Part shown: positions 50,880 through 59,941 of the stretch, piece by piece
How the letters are laid out: every line of letters starts with the position of its first letter
Position numbering within the stretch: the stretch's first letter is position 1
NCBI GenBank assembly: GCA_965276755.1
Contig: OZ255625.1
Location: forward strand, 2,604,001-2,668,000
Source of the DNA: CAJCIS01 sp965276755
GTDB taxonomy: Bacteria > Pseudomonadota > Alphaproteobacteria > Acetobacterales > Acetobacteraceae
Direction of reading: 5' to 3'
DNA length: 64,000 nt
The notes under the pieces: generated by a model
Seen by the model: the letters and a program-made list of their open reading frames with translations, nothing else
What the model was told of the DNA's origin: nothing
Databases searched by the model: none
Made by a program: the position numbers and the translations under genes

Positions 50880-53063
50880 ATGAACAACTTCACTATTGCC
50901 ACCGACGATGCGGGCATTGCACTCATCACCTTCGATGTGCCCGGCCGTTCCATGAACACGCTGACGGGCGAGGTCATGCGCGAGCTCGGCGAAGTCACGC
51001 AGACGCTGGCGAGCGATGCCGCCATCAAGGGCGCGATCATCACCTCCAGCAAGACCAGCGGCTTCTGCGCGGGCGCCGATCTTGGCGAGTTGGGCGGCAC
51101 ACTTTTGGGCGGCGCCGGTGGCGAGCCGGGCTTACGCGCGCTGTTCGACAATTGCTTCGCGCTGAACAAGACGTTTCGCGCGCTGGAGATTTGCGGCAAG
51201 CCGGTGGTGGCGGCGATCAATGGCCTGGCGCTGGGTGGCGGGTTGGAGATTTGCCTCGCCTCGCATTATCGCATTGTGGCCGATGACCCGAAGATCAAGC
51301 TAGGATTGCCGGAGGCGAAGGTTGGGCTGTTGCCGGGCGCGGGCGGCACGCAGCGTCTGCCACGCATAATCGGTGTGATGAAAGCCGCGCCCTATTTGCT
51401 GGAAGGCAAGACCATGTCGCCGCAGGAGGCGCTGGCGATGGGCGTGGTGCATGAGGTTGTGCCGGCGGCTGAATTGATTGCGGCCGCGCGAAAGTATCTG
51501 GCGGGCAAGCCGGATGCGGTGGCGCCGTGGGACAAGAAAGATTTCAAGATCCCCGGTGGAGGCCCCTACACGCCGGCAACGGCGCAGGTCTTCATCATGG
51601 GTAATGCCATGCTTCGCAAGCAGAGTTTCGGTAATTACCCGGCGCAGATCAACATCATGAAATGCGTCTATGAGGGCTTGCAGGTGCCGATCGATGCTGC
51701 GTTGCGCATCGAGAGTCGCTATTTCGCCAAGACGGCAATGACGCAGCAGGCGCGCGGCATGGTTCGCACACTGTTTCTTTCAATGGATCAGCTCAGCAAA
51801 GGTGCGATGCGGCCGAAGGGTGTTGCGAAATTCGCGCCCAGGAAAGTCGCCGTGCTGGGTGCGGGCATGATGGGTGCGGGCATTGCCTATGTACAGGCCG
51901 GCGTGGGCATGGACACCGTGCTGATCGACACGACGCAGGACGGTGCCGAACGTGGACGCGAGCACTCGCAAAAACTCACCGCCAAGTCCGTCAAGCGCGG
52001 CAAGATGAGCCAGGACAAGGCGGAGGCGCTGCTGGCACGCATTCACCCGACTACCGATTACGATCAGATCGCCGGGTCCGACCTGGTGATCGAGGCCGTA
52101 TTTGAGGATCGCGCGCTGAAAGCCGATGTCACCAAACGCGCCGAGGCACAATTGGCGCCGGGTGCCGTGTTCGGTTCCAACACATCGACAATCCCGATCA
52201 CGTCGCTCGCCGAAGCGAGCGCGCGGCCAGCCGATTTCATCGGTATCCATTTCTTCTCGCCCGTTGACCGCATGGGGCTGGTCGAAATCATCGTGGCGAA
52301 GGAAACCAGCGACGAAACCCTCGCGCGCGCTATCGACTACGTGTTGGCCATCAAGAAAACGCCGATCGTGGTCAATGACAGCCGCGGATTTTACACCAGC
52401 CGGTGTTTCGGCACCTTCGTGCAGGAAGGGCTGGAGATGCTGGTCGAAGGCATAGCGCCCGCCATCATCGACAATGTCGGGCGCGCCACCGGCATGCCGC
52501 GTGGGCCGCTGGAAATGAATGACGACGTGGCGTTGGACCTCGGCCACAAGGTGCGCGAGCAGGCCAAGCGCGACATGGGTGATGCTTACGTTGCCATGCC
52601 GTCCGATGCGCTTATTGCGAAGATGGTGACTGAACTCGGCCGCTACGGGCGCAAGAACAACAAGGGATTTTACGATTATTCGGCCGACGGCACCAAGCGC
52701 CTTTGGCCGGGTTTGGCCGACATCGCACCCGTGAAAACCGCCGAGGCCTCGCCCGAATTAATCGAGGAGTTGCGCACGCGCCTGCTCTATCGCCAGGCGG
52801 TAGAAGCGGCGCGCTGCATGGCGGAGAATGTGGTGACCGATCCGCGCCAGGCTGACGTGGGCGCCATCCTGGGCTGGGGCTTTGCGCCCTGGACAGGCGG
52901 GCCGATCAGCCTGATCGACGGCGTGGGGATCGCTGCGTTTGTGCGCACTTGCGACGATCTGGCGCGCAAATTCGGGGCGCGGTTTGCGCCGCCGCAGATG
53001 CTGCGGGACATGGCGGCTGGGGGGGAGAGCTTTTATGGCGCGAAGGAAGCAAAGGCAGCGTAA
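50880..53063 (+). CDS. fadB: 3-hydroxyacyl-CoA dehydrogenase / enoyl-CoA hydratase multienzyme (FadB/FadJ type)
   Basis: A 727-residue fusion. The hydratase half (1-190) has SGFCAGADLGELGG, NGLALGGGLEICLASHYRI and GLPEAKVGLLPGAGGTQRLPR with the two catalytic Glu. The dehydrogenase half starts near residue 320 with the Rossmann motif VAVLGAGMMGAGIAYV. Next come SNTSTIPITSLA, IGIHFFSPVDRMGLVEII with the catalytic His, and the C-terminal dimerisation domains. It performs hydration and NAD-dependent oxidation in beta-oxidation. With the upstream thiolase it forms the complete hydratase-dehydrogenase-thiolase set. Confidence 0.93.
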   Translation: MNNFTIATDDAGIALITFDVPGRSMNTLTGEVMRELGEVTQTLASDAAIKGAIITSSKTSGFCAGADLGELGGTLLGGAGGEPGLRALFDNCFALNKTFRALEICGKPVVAAINGLALGGGLEICLASHYRIVADDPKIKLGLPEAKVGLLPGAGGTQRLPRIIGVMKAAPYLLEGKTMSPQEALAMGVVHEVVPAAELIAAARKYLAGKPDAVAPWDKKDFKIPGGGPYTPATAQVFIMGNAMLRKQSFGNYPAQINIMKCVYEGLQVPIDAALRIESRYFAKTAMTQQARGMVRTLFLSMDQLSKGAMRPKGVAKFAPRKVAVLGAGMMGAGIAYVQAGVGMDTVLIDTTQDGAERGREHSQKLTAKSVKRGKMSQDKAEALLARIHPTTDYDQIAGSDLVIEAVFEDRALKADVTKRAEAQLAPGAVFGSNTSTIPITSLAEASARPADFIGIHFFSPVDRMGLVEIIVAKETSDETLARAIDYVLAIKKTPIVVNDSRGFYTSRCFGTFVQEGLEMLVEGIAPAIIDNVGRATGMPRGPLEMNDDVALDLGHKVREQAKRDMGDAYVAMPSDALIAKMVTELGRYGRKNNKGFYDYSADGTKRLWPGLADIAPVKTAEASPELIEELRTRLLYRQAVEAARCMAENVVTDPRQADVGAILGWGFAPWTGGPISLIDGVGIAAFVRTCDDLARKFGARFAPPQMLRDMAAGGESFYGAKEAKAA

Positions 53064-53065
53064 GA

Positions 53066-53176
53066 ACTGGGGGGAATGTGCCATTCCCCCCAGACCCCCC
53101 GTCGATTGTTGGCCTCGTTTTAAATGAATGACGGGGGGTCTGGGGGGGCAGGCACTGCTCCCCCAGCTTTTTCTTC
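53066..53176. repeat. Family B palindromic repeat, full copy
   Basis: The left hairpin is GGGGGGAATG-tgc-CATTCCCCCC, a compensatory variant of GGGGGAGATG/CATCTCCCCC. After CCCCGTCGATTG it is mirrored by GACGGGGGGTC. It lies between convergent fadB and metH. Confidence 0.85.
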
Positions 53177-56100
53177 AAACTGAAAAATACTTCGCCTTAG
53201 GATTAAGCACCACGATCGCACTCGTGCTCTGCTCCGGATGCAACTGCCACTCATCCGACAACGACACGCCGATGCGATCCGCACCCAGCATCCGCAGCAA
53301 CGGCACCTGATCTTCCAGATTCGGGCACGCTGGGTAGCCAAACGAATACCGTGACCCGCGATACCCCTGCCCCAGCATCTTCTCCATGTCGCGATCATCT
53401 TCGGCCGCATAACCCAACTCGGCGCGGATGCGCTTGTGCACGTATTCGGCCGTGGCTTCAGCCATTTCCACCGACAGGCCGTGCAAGTAAAGATAATCCT
53501 GGTAGCGGTTATCCTCAAACCACACGCGCGCCGTATCGGACGCCTGCTGCCCCACAGTCACGACCTGCAAGCCGATTACGTCCCGCTCGGCATCATCGAT
53601 GTCGCGGAAAAAATCCGCTATGCACTCGCCATCCTCGCGCGGCTGACGCGGCAACGCAAAACGCGCAACTTCCGTGGTGCCGTCAGGCTCGAAAATCACC
53701 AGCTCATTGCCAACTCCGGCCGCCTTCCAGTAGCCGTAGCTGGCTTGCGGGTGCAGGATGTCCTCGGCCTCGCACAGGGCCAGCACGCGCTTCATCACCG
53801 GACGCAGCTCCTGCTTCGCCCAGCCGAGGAAATCATCCAGGCTTCGGCCCTGCTTGCGAAAACCCCATTGGAATTGATACAGGCTGCGTTCGTTCAGAAA
53901 TGGCAACACGGCCTTCGGGGGCACGGCGATCGCACGCGCCCCCCAGAATGGCGGCTCGCGCACGGGCACGTCCGCAGTCATGCGGTGCCGGCGCGCTTGC
54001 ACCGCGGCTACATCCACCGGCCGGAATGCACGCTCATCCGCACGGCCCAGAGTGCGCGTCATGTTGCGGGGCCGGCCACTGCGTTTGGCCTGCACGGCGG
54101 TGAGAAAATCGTCAAAACCATTGCCTGTGACGCGATCCATCAGGTGCAGTCCGTCGAACGCATCCCGCGCGTAAGCCACGCGGCCGCAGGCATAGGCGCG
54201 CACGCAATCATCTTCGACGTAGTTGCGCGTCAGCGCGGCACCGCCGAGTAGGACGGGGATTTCCAGGCCTTGGCGGGACATTTCCTCGAGGTTCTCGCGC
54301 ATGACGACCGTGGATTTGACCAGCAGGCCGGACATGCCGATGGCATGCGCGTGGTGCTCGCGCACCGCGGTCACCATGTCGGCGAGCGGCACCTTGATGC
54401 CCAGATTGACGACGCGATAGCCGTTATTGGTCAGGATGATATCGACCAGGTTCTTGCCGATGTCGTGCACGTCCCCCTTGACGGTCGCGAGCACGATCGT
54501 GCCCTTCTGCTGACCCTCCACGCGCTCCATGAAGGGTTCGAGATACGCCACCGCCGCCTTCATCGTCTCCGCACTCTGCAGCACGAACGGCAGCTGCATC
54601 TTGCCAGCGCCGAACAGCTCACCCACCGTCTTCATGCCGTCCAGCAGGATGGTGTTGATGATATCGAGCGGCGCGTGCGTGGTCATGGCGCGCGCCAGAT
54701 CATCCTCCAGCCCCTTGCGGTCGCCATCGATGATGCGGTCGCGCAACTGCCCTTCCACCGTCTCCGCACGTACCTTCTTGGTGGCATCGGCCAGCTTGCG
54801 ATCGGCGAAAATCTCAAGCAATCGGGAAAGCGGGTCGTAACCCTCGGCACGGCGGTCGAAGATCAGATCCTCGGCGACGCGGACCTCTTCTTCGGCAATC
54901 AGATGCAGCGGGCGGATCTTGCTGACATGCACAATCGCGCCCGTCATGCCCGCGCGCACGGCGTGGTCCAGGAACACGCTGTTCAGCACCGCGCGCGCCG
55001 CCGGGTTCAGCCCGAAGCTGACGTTGGACAGGCCAAGGATGATCTGCACGTCGGGGAAGCGCTCGCGGATCATCCGGATGCCATCCAGCGTGTATTCGGC
55101 CAGCTTGCGATCGTCCTCGCTGCCCGTGGCTACCGTGAAGGTCAGTGGATCGATCAGCAAATCGCCTTGCGGCAGTCCGTGCTTCTCGCACGCGAAAACG
55201 ATTAGGCGCTCGGCCACGGCCAGCTTGCGTTCGGCGGTCTTTGCCATACCTTCTTCGTCGATCGTCAGCGCAATCACCGCGGCGCCAAACTTCTTCGCCA
55301 GCACCAGGCGGTCGGCCGCGGCCTGCTCACCATCCTCGAAATTGATCGAATTGATAATCGGCTTGCCGCCATGGAGCTTCAGCGCTGCCTCGATCACGGG
55401 CGTCTCTGTACTGTCGATCACCAATGGCGCGTTGACCGAGCTGGTAAAGCGCCGGATCACCTCGTTCATTTCGCTGGTTTCATCGCGCCCGACAAAGGCG
55501 GTGCAAACGTCCAGCGCGTTTGACCCCTCATCGACCTGCTCCCGCGCCACCGCCACGCAACCATCCCAATCCGCGCGCTCCTGCAGCTCGCGCCATTTCT
55601 TTGATCCGTTGGCGTTGCAGCGTTCGCCGATGCCGAAGAAGCTGTTGTCCTGGCGCAGCGGCACCTGCCCGTACAGGCTGGCCACGGACGGCACCCAATG
55701 CACGCCGCGCGCAACAGGCGCCGGCCGGAAGCCACCGCGCCGGCGCAGCATGGCGTCAAGCGCTTCGATATGGGCCACGTCCGTGCCGCAGCAGCCACCG
55801 ATCAAATTCACGCCGTCTTCCTCGACGAAGCGTTCCACCCAGCTCGCCATGTCGGCGGCATTCAGTGGATAGCGCGTCTGGCCATCGACCAGCTCCGGCA
55901 ATCCGGCATTGGGTTGGATGCTGATCAGGCCGGGCCAGTTCTGTGACAGCCAGCGTATGTGCTCGGCCATTTCCTGCGGCCCGGTCGCGCAATTCAGCCC
56001 GATCAACGGCACGTCCAGCGCCCGCACGACGGTCGCCGCGGCCGCAATATCCGGTCCCACCAGCAGCGTGCCCGTGGTCTCCACCGTCACCTGCACGAAA

Positions 56101-56657
56101 ATCGGCACGTCCCGTCCGAACTCCGCGCGCGCGATCTTCGCACCATTGACCGCGGCCTTGATCTGCAGCGTGTCCTGGCACGTCTCAATCAGGAATGCAT
56201 CCACGCCGCCATCCAGCAGCCCGCGCGACTGCTCGGCCAGCGCCGCCTCCAGCGTGTCGTAATCAATGTTGCCAAGCGTGGGCAACTTGGTGCCAGGCCC
56301 GATGCCGCCAAGCACATAGCGCGTGCGCCCATCGGCGAATTCGCCCGCCGCCTCGCGCGCGATCTCGGCGGCAATGCGGTTGATCTCGCGCGACCGCTCG
56401 CGCAGCCCGAACTCCGCCAAGGTGATCGGCGAGCCACCGAACGTATTGGTCTCGACCATGTCCGCCCCGGCGGCAAAGTAGCCGCGCGCGATATCGCGCA
56501 CTAGATCGGGACGCGAAAGGTTCAGTACCTCCGTGCAGTTCTCCTGGTTCCAGTAATCGCGCTCCAGATCCAGGGTCATCGCCTGCACGCGGCTGCCTGT
56601 ACCGCCATCGCACAGCAGCACGTGTGATTGCAGAGCCTCGAGAAGGGAAATCGTCAT
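53175..56657 (-). CDS. metH: Cobalamin-dependent methionine synthase
   Basis: An 1160-residue four-module enzyme, close to full length. The homocysteine module (1-320) has zinc Cys in GLNCATGP (about 221) and GGCCGTD (about 286-287). The folate module (330-600) has FFGIGERCNANGSKKWRELQ and GLSNVSFGLNPAAR. The B12 module has GDVHDIGKN (about 727) with the cobalt-binding His. The activation domain (about 880-1160) has RIRAELGYAAEDDRDMEKML and GSRYSFGYPACPNLEDQ. It transfers the methyl of methyl-tetrahydrofolate to homocysteine in the cytoplasm. Its ATG overlaps the stop of the upstream regulator (ATGA). Confidence 0.97.
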   Translation of the reverse strand: MTISLLEALQSHVLLCDGGTGSRVQAMTLDLERDYWNQENCTEVLNLSRPDLVRDIARGYFAAGADMVETNTFGGSPITLAEFGLRERSREINRIAAEIAREAAGEFADGRTRYVLGGIGPGTKLPTLGNIDYDTLEAALAEQSRGLLDGGVDAFLIETCQDTLQIKAAVNGAKIARAEFGRDVPIFVQVTVETTGTLLVGPDIAAAATVVRALDVPLIGLNCATGPQEMAEHIRWLSQNWPGLISIQPNAGLPELVDGQTRYPLNAADMASWVERFVEEDGVNLIGGCCGTDVAHIEALDAMLRRRGGFRPAPVARGVHWVPSVASLYGQVPLRQDNSFFGIGERCNANGSKKWRELQERADWDGCVAVAREQVDEGSNALDVCTAFVGRDETSEMNEVIRRFTSSVNAPLVIDSTETPVIEAALKLHGGKPIINSINFEDGEQAAADRLVLAKKFGAAVIALTIDEEGMAKTAERKLAVAERLIVFACEKHGLPQGDLLIDPLTFTVATGSEDDRKLAEYTLDGIRMIRERFPDVQIILGLSNVSFGLNPAARAVLNSVFLDHAVRAGMTGAIVHVSKIRPLHLIAEEEVRVAEDLIFDRRAEGYDPLSRLLEIFADRKLADATKKVRAETVEGQLRDRIIDGDRKGLEDDLARAMTTHAPLDIINTILLDGMKTVGELFGAGKMQLPFVLQSAETMKAAVAYLEPFMERVEGQQKGTIVLATVKGDVHDIGKNLVDIILTNNGYRVVNLGIKVPLADMVTAVREHHAHAIGMSGLLVKSTVVMRENLEEMSRQGLEIPVLLGGAALTRNYVEDDCVRAYACGRVAYARDAFDGLHLMDRVTGNGFDDFLTAVQAKRSGRPRNMTRTLGRADERAFRPVDVAAVQARRHRMTADVPVREPPFWGARAIAVPPKAVLPFLNERSLYQFQWGFRKQGRSLDDFLGWAKQELRPVMKRVLALCEAEDILHPQASYGYWKAAGVGNELVIFEPDGTTEVARFALPRQPREDGECIADFFRDIDDAERDVIGLQVVTVGQQASDTARVWFEDNRYQDYLYLHGLSVEMAEATAEYVHKRIRAELGYAAEDDRDMEKMLGQGYRGSRYSFGYPACPNLEDQVPLLRMLGADRIGVSLSDEWQLHPEQSTSAIVVLNPKAKYFSV

Positions 56658-57628
56658 GGCACCGCCGCCTCAAAGAATTCTGCATGACGCACGGGTGCCG
56701 CCACAGCTTCCGCCTCACCGCGCCAAATCCGCACAGTCAGCGGGCCATCAACGCAGACCGCACCCGTCTCGCTCAGGCCGCTCGAACGCAGCAGCGCGGC
56801 CATGGCATCGTCGGAAAACCCGAGCGCGCGATGCCCCATGCGCGGGCCCAATTCCGCGCGCGCGTGCGGCGCCAATTCAACGATCATCATCGTCCCGCCT
56901 GGCGCGAGCACACGCGCCGCTTCGGCAATCACCGCCTCCGGTGCCTCGGCGTAATGCAACACCATCTGCAGCAGAACCAGATCAAAGGACGCGTCGCGCA
57001 GCGGCAGGGCATACATGTCCGCCATCCGCACAGAGACATGCGCCAGTTCCGGCCGCGCCAGCCGCACGCGCGCGAGTGCCAGCATTGCGCGGCTGGCATC
57101 GATTCCCAGGCTGCCCGGCGCCAGGCGCGGTGCCAGCACTTCCAGCAGCCGCCCCGTGCCCGTACCGATGTCCAGCGCCCGCCCCACATCGCGGGTCGGC
57201 AGCAAGGACAGCAACGCAGCCTCGACAGCGGCCGCCGGCAGATCGAGCGCACGCATCTCGTCCCAATCGGCCCCCTTGCTGCGGAATGTGTCGGACGCCG
57301 CGCGCGCGCGTTCGGCCAGCACGCGCGCCGCCCCCCGACGATCGGCGGCGAGCAGCGGGTCCTCGGTATCCAGGCGCTTGAGGATGTCACGCACCAGCGC
57401 ACCAGCATCGCCCTGGGCCAAGGTCAGCCAGGCATTGGCGCCCTCGCGCGAGCGTTCCAGCAATCCGCCCTCGCACAGCAGGCGCACGTGGCGGGACAGG
57501 CGGGGCTGGCTTTGCCCCAGGATTTCGCAAAAATCGTTTATGCAGAACGCCCCGCACGCTCCCAGAGCCAACAGGCGCAGGCGGGTGGGGTCGGCGGCGG
57601 CGGCAAGGGCGGCGAGGACACGGTCCAT
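56654..57628 (-). CDS. ArsR-family regulator fused to a methyltransferase domain (SahR-like)
   Basis: 324 residues. The first 95 form an ArsR winged helix (DPTRLRLLALGACGAFCIND, LGQSQPRLSRHVRLLCEGGLLERSREG). Residues 140-320 are a class I methyltransferase domain (RALDIGTGTGRLLEVLAPRL, FDLVLLQMVLHY, RVLAPGGTMMIVELAPH). Fused proteins of this type in Proteobacteria are the SahR group, which sense S-adenosylhomocysteine and repress methionine-cycle genes. Four-base overlap with metH supports this role. Start ATG 57628; a TTG two codons upstream is possible. A likely operator lies 15 bases upstream. Confidence 0.85.
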   Translation of the reverse strand: MDRVLAALAAAADPTRLRLLALGACGAFCINDFCEILGQSQPRLSRHVRLLCEGGLLERSREGANAWLTLAQGDAGALVRDILKRLDTEDPLLAADRRGAARVLAERARAASDTFRSKGADWDEMRALDLPAAAVEAALLSLLPTRDVGRALDIGTGTGRLLEVLAPRLAPGSLGIDASRAMLALARVRLARPELAHVSVRMADMYALPLRDASFDLVLLQMVLHYAEAPEAVIAEAARVLAPGGTMMIVELAPHARAELGPRMGHRALGFSDDAMAALLRSSGLSETGAVCVDGPLTVRIWRGEAEAVAAPVRHAEFFEAAVP

Positions 57629-57642
57629 GGGCAATTACTTAT

Positions 57643-57658
57643 ATAAAGAGGTCTTTAT
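57643..57658. promoter_or_regulatory. Putative operator of the metH operon
   Basis: ATAAAGA-GG-TCTTTAT is a perfect seven-base inverted repeat in an AT-rich stretch (TTACTTATATAAAGAGGTC) that also looks like the core promoter. It lies 15 bases before the regulator's ATG and 80 bases before the divergent sulfite-oxidase-like gene. Its A/T-rich AAAGA/TCTTT form agrees with what I recall of SahR sites. Confidence 0.55.
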
Positions 57659-57737
57659 GTCCAGTGTCCTCATCGACGGGCTGCAGAGATAGGCTCGCGT
57701 CAGAAGCCGGAGCCGGGCAAATCCCTGAGGAAGCGCC

Positions 57738-58802
57738 ATGATCGTCCACAGCCAAACGCCCTATAACGCTGAGCCGGAGCTGGGGCGTCTGCGCGCGGGC
57801 ATGATCACGCCGCAGGCAGATTTCTATGTGCGCAGCCACGGCGACACGCCCGAGATCGATGCGGCGCGGTATCGGCTGCTTGTGGCTGGCCTAGTCAGTC
57901 GGCCGCTGGAGCTTGGCCTTGAGACGCTGCGCGCGCGCTTTGCAGAGCGGAGTGTGGTTGCCGCCATGCAGTGCGCTGGCAATCGGCGGGCGGACATGCA
58001 GGAAGCGGGCAAGACTTCGGGTGACCCATGGGCGGCGGGCGCCATTGGCAATGCGGTCTGGACTGGTGTGGCGCTGGCAGACGTGCTGCGCGAGGCAGGC
58101 GTGGTTGAGAAGCGCGGCATGCACGTGGCCTTCGAGGCCCTGGACGTGATTGAGATGCCGGGCGAAGGCCGCTTCACCTATGGCGTGTCCATCCCCCTGG
58201 CAAAGGCGCTCTGCCCCGAGGTGTTGCTGGCCTACGCCATGAACGGCGAAGCGCTGGGCCGTGCGCATGGCTTTCCGCTGCGCGTGGTGGTGCCGGGCTA
58301 CGCGGGCGTGCGCAGCGCCAAGTGGCTGGGTGCGATCACCGTGCAGGACGGCCCATCGGCCAACCACATGCAGCAACGCGACTACAAGCTGCTGCCGCCC
58401 GATATCACCGAGGAGAGCGTCGATTGGGATCGCGGCGTCACCATCGATGCCATGCCGCTGAATTCGGCCATCTGCGTGCCCGCGGCGGGCGCGCGGATTG
58501 CGGCGGGGCGGACGCGCGTGCTGGGCCATGCCGTGGCGAGCGGGCGGGACGTGGTGCGGGTCGATGTCTCGGCCGATGGCGGATGCCGCTGGGTGCAGGC
58601 GGCGCTGACGCGCGCGGCGGATGCGCCTTTTGGATGGGTTTTGTGGGAGACCGCGCTTGATTTGGCCGCGGGCGAGCGGGAGTTGGTTGTGCGGGCGTGG
58701 GACGCGGCTGGGCAGACCCAGCCGGCGCTGGTTCGGGATGTCTGGAACTTCAAGGGATATCTGAGTGCCGCCTGGCACAGGGTGCGGGTGTTCGCGGCCT
58801 GA
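57738..58802 (+). CDS. Sulfite-oxidase-like molybdopterin enzyme
   Basis: 354 residues. Cys79 in VVAAMQCAGNRR is the molybdenum ligand of the sulfite oxidase family. FPLRVVVPGYAGVRSAKWLGAI is the Moco-binding block near residue 180, and the C-terminal dimerisation (Mo-co_dimer) domain follows from about 235, with VSADGGCRWVQA and WNFKGYLSAAWHRV. No signal peptide, heme domain or twin-arginine motif is present, so it is predicted cytoplasmic, unlike typical SorA or periplasmic enzymes. It probably oxidises sulfite or a related sulfur compound. It is divergent from the metH operon, sharing the operator region, which fits a sulfur-metabolism link. Confidence 0.85.
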   Translation: MIVHSQTPYNAEPELGRLRAGMITPQADFYVRSHGDTPEIDAARYRLLVAGLVSRPLELGLETLRARFAERSVVAAMQCAGNRRADMQEAGKTSGDPWAAGAIGNAVWTGVALADVLREAGVVEKRGMHVAFEALDVIEMPGEGRFTYGVSIPLAKALCPEVLLAYAMNGEALGRAHGFPLRVVVPGYAGVRSAKWLGAITVQDGPSANHMQQRDYKLLPPDITEESVDWDRGVTIDAMPLNSAICVPAAGARIAAGRTRVLGHAVASGRDVVRVDVSADGGCRWVQAALTRAADAPFGWVLWETALDLAAGERELVVRAWDAAGQTQPALVRDVWNFKGYLSAAWHRVRVFAA

Positions 58803-58841
58803 AAAAGACGCGCCTTCAGGCTTTGGGAGGGGCCACCCGTT

Positions 58842-59858
58842 CTATGGCGCAATCTCGCGCAGCGCCTTTGTGCGTTCGCTCGTGAGTTCGGCCAGGATGC
58901 TTGGGGTTGGCGTGCCGGGGGCCGCCTGGTGGGCAAAGCGGATGAAGGCGTCGCGATAGGCGAGCCATAGACGCTGGGCCGCGCGTACGCCGCGCGGCGC
59001 GATCGTGCCCGCAAGATCGCTCCTGCCCAGGCCGGCCAGGGTTTCGCGATAGGCCGTATTGAGGTCGGCGTCGGCCTTCTGCGCGGCCTGAGGGGAGGCA
59101 ACGGGCCAGATCTTATCGAGCACCGCCTCGAGGTGGCGCCTGAAGGCTGTGCGGACGCCGTCCTCGGCCTCGATCTCGAAGGCGGCCCGGCCGCTGCCGG
59201 ACACATCCACTTCGCCATCGCCGTGGGCGGAGGCAAACGCTTCGGCGGCATTCTGCAATTGCGCGTACGCGGCGCGCGCGCCAGGCGGCAGGCGTGCGGC
59301 CAGGCTATCGAAGGCGCGGGCGCGGGCCTGTTTCGCGATCTGGCTGTCCCGAGCGGCGCACATGCCCTGCATGGTGCCGCTGGTGACGTCGTCGCAGTAG
59401 TCGAACCGGGTGGCCACCGGGTGGTCGCGCCGGGCGATGAGATCGTCAAGGCGGCCCGAGAACTCGGCCGGCGCCCAGGCATCGTCGTTGCAGGCGTAGG
59501 CGAGCGCAAGGTCGAGATCACGCGGCACGCCAAGTCCGTTGGCGTAGATCTGCATCAGGATCACGTCGTTATGGAACACGTCCTGGCCCGGCGCGCCGCT
59601 TGGGTCGCGGGCCAAGGCGCAGAGCCGGGCGCGGACGTAGTCGGGCGGCCCCTTCTCGCCATAGTAGAACGCCTCTGCGTCACATTTGGTCAGCACCCTG
59701 GACTGCGCCGCCGTGGGGCGATCTTCCGCGGGAGGTTTGCGGTCCTGCACGGCAAGGCAGGCGGCCTTGTGGGCGGCGCTGTCATCGTCCTGCAGGTTCG
59801 AGGCGTATGCCGCACCGGCCGCAAGCGCCAGGATCACCACCACGGCAGCTTGCCTCAT
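58842..59858 (-). CDS. Exported DUF1311 (LprI-like) protein with Sel1-like segment
   Basis: 338 residues with signal peptide MRQAAVVVILALAAGAAYA. The first half has six to eight Cys and a Sel1-like motif (MQIYANGLGVPRDLDLALAYACN). The C-terminal part (about 235-335) is a DUF1311 domain: ADLNTAYRETLAGLGRSD, then AAQRLWLAYRDAFIRFA and LTSERTKAL. Related LprI proteins inhibit lysozyme, but many DUF1311 members have no known role. Periplasmic location is expected. The ATG at 59858 starts at the signal peptide. Confidence 0.8.
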   Translation of the reverse strand: MRQAAVVVILALAAGAAYASNLQDDDSAAHKAACLAVQDRKPPAEDRPTAAQSRVLTKCDAEAFYYGEKGPPDYVRARLCALARDPSGAPGQDVFHNDVILMQIYANGLGVPRDLDLALAYACNDDAWAPAEFSGRLDDLIARRDHPVATRFDYCDDVTSGTMQGMCAARDSQIAKQARARAFDSLAARLPPGARAAYAQLQNAAEAFASAHGDGEVDVSGSGRAAFEIEAEDGVRTAFRRHLEAVLDKIWPVASPQAAQKADADLNTAYRETLAGLGRSDLAGTIAPRGVRAAQRLWLAYRDAFIRFAHQAAPGTPTPSILAELTSERTKALREIAP

Positions 59859-59941
59859 CTTCGCACACCTTCCCGCCTGCCTTGCATCGCACACGCCCAT
59901 ACGAGAAGTTTCAAGCGTTTTGACGGATGAGGATCCGCTTG

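Noticed and set aside
56658..57740. Cobalamin riboswitch upstream of metH
   Set aside because: metH starts within the preceding gene, and the region before that gene is too short and shows no B12-box-like sequence.
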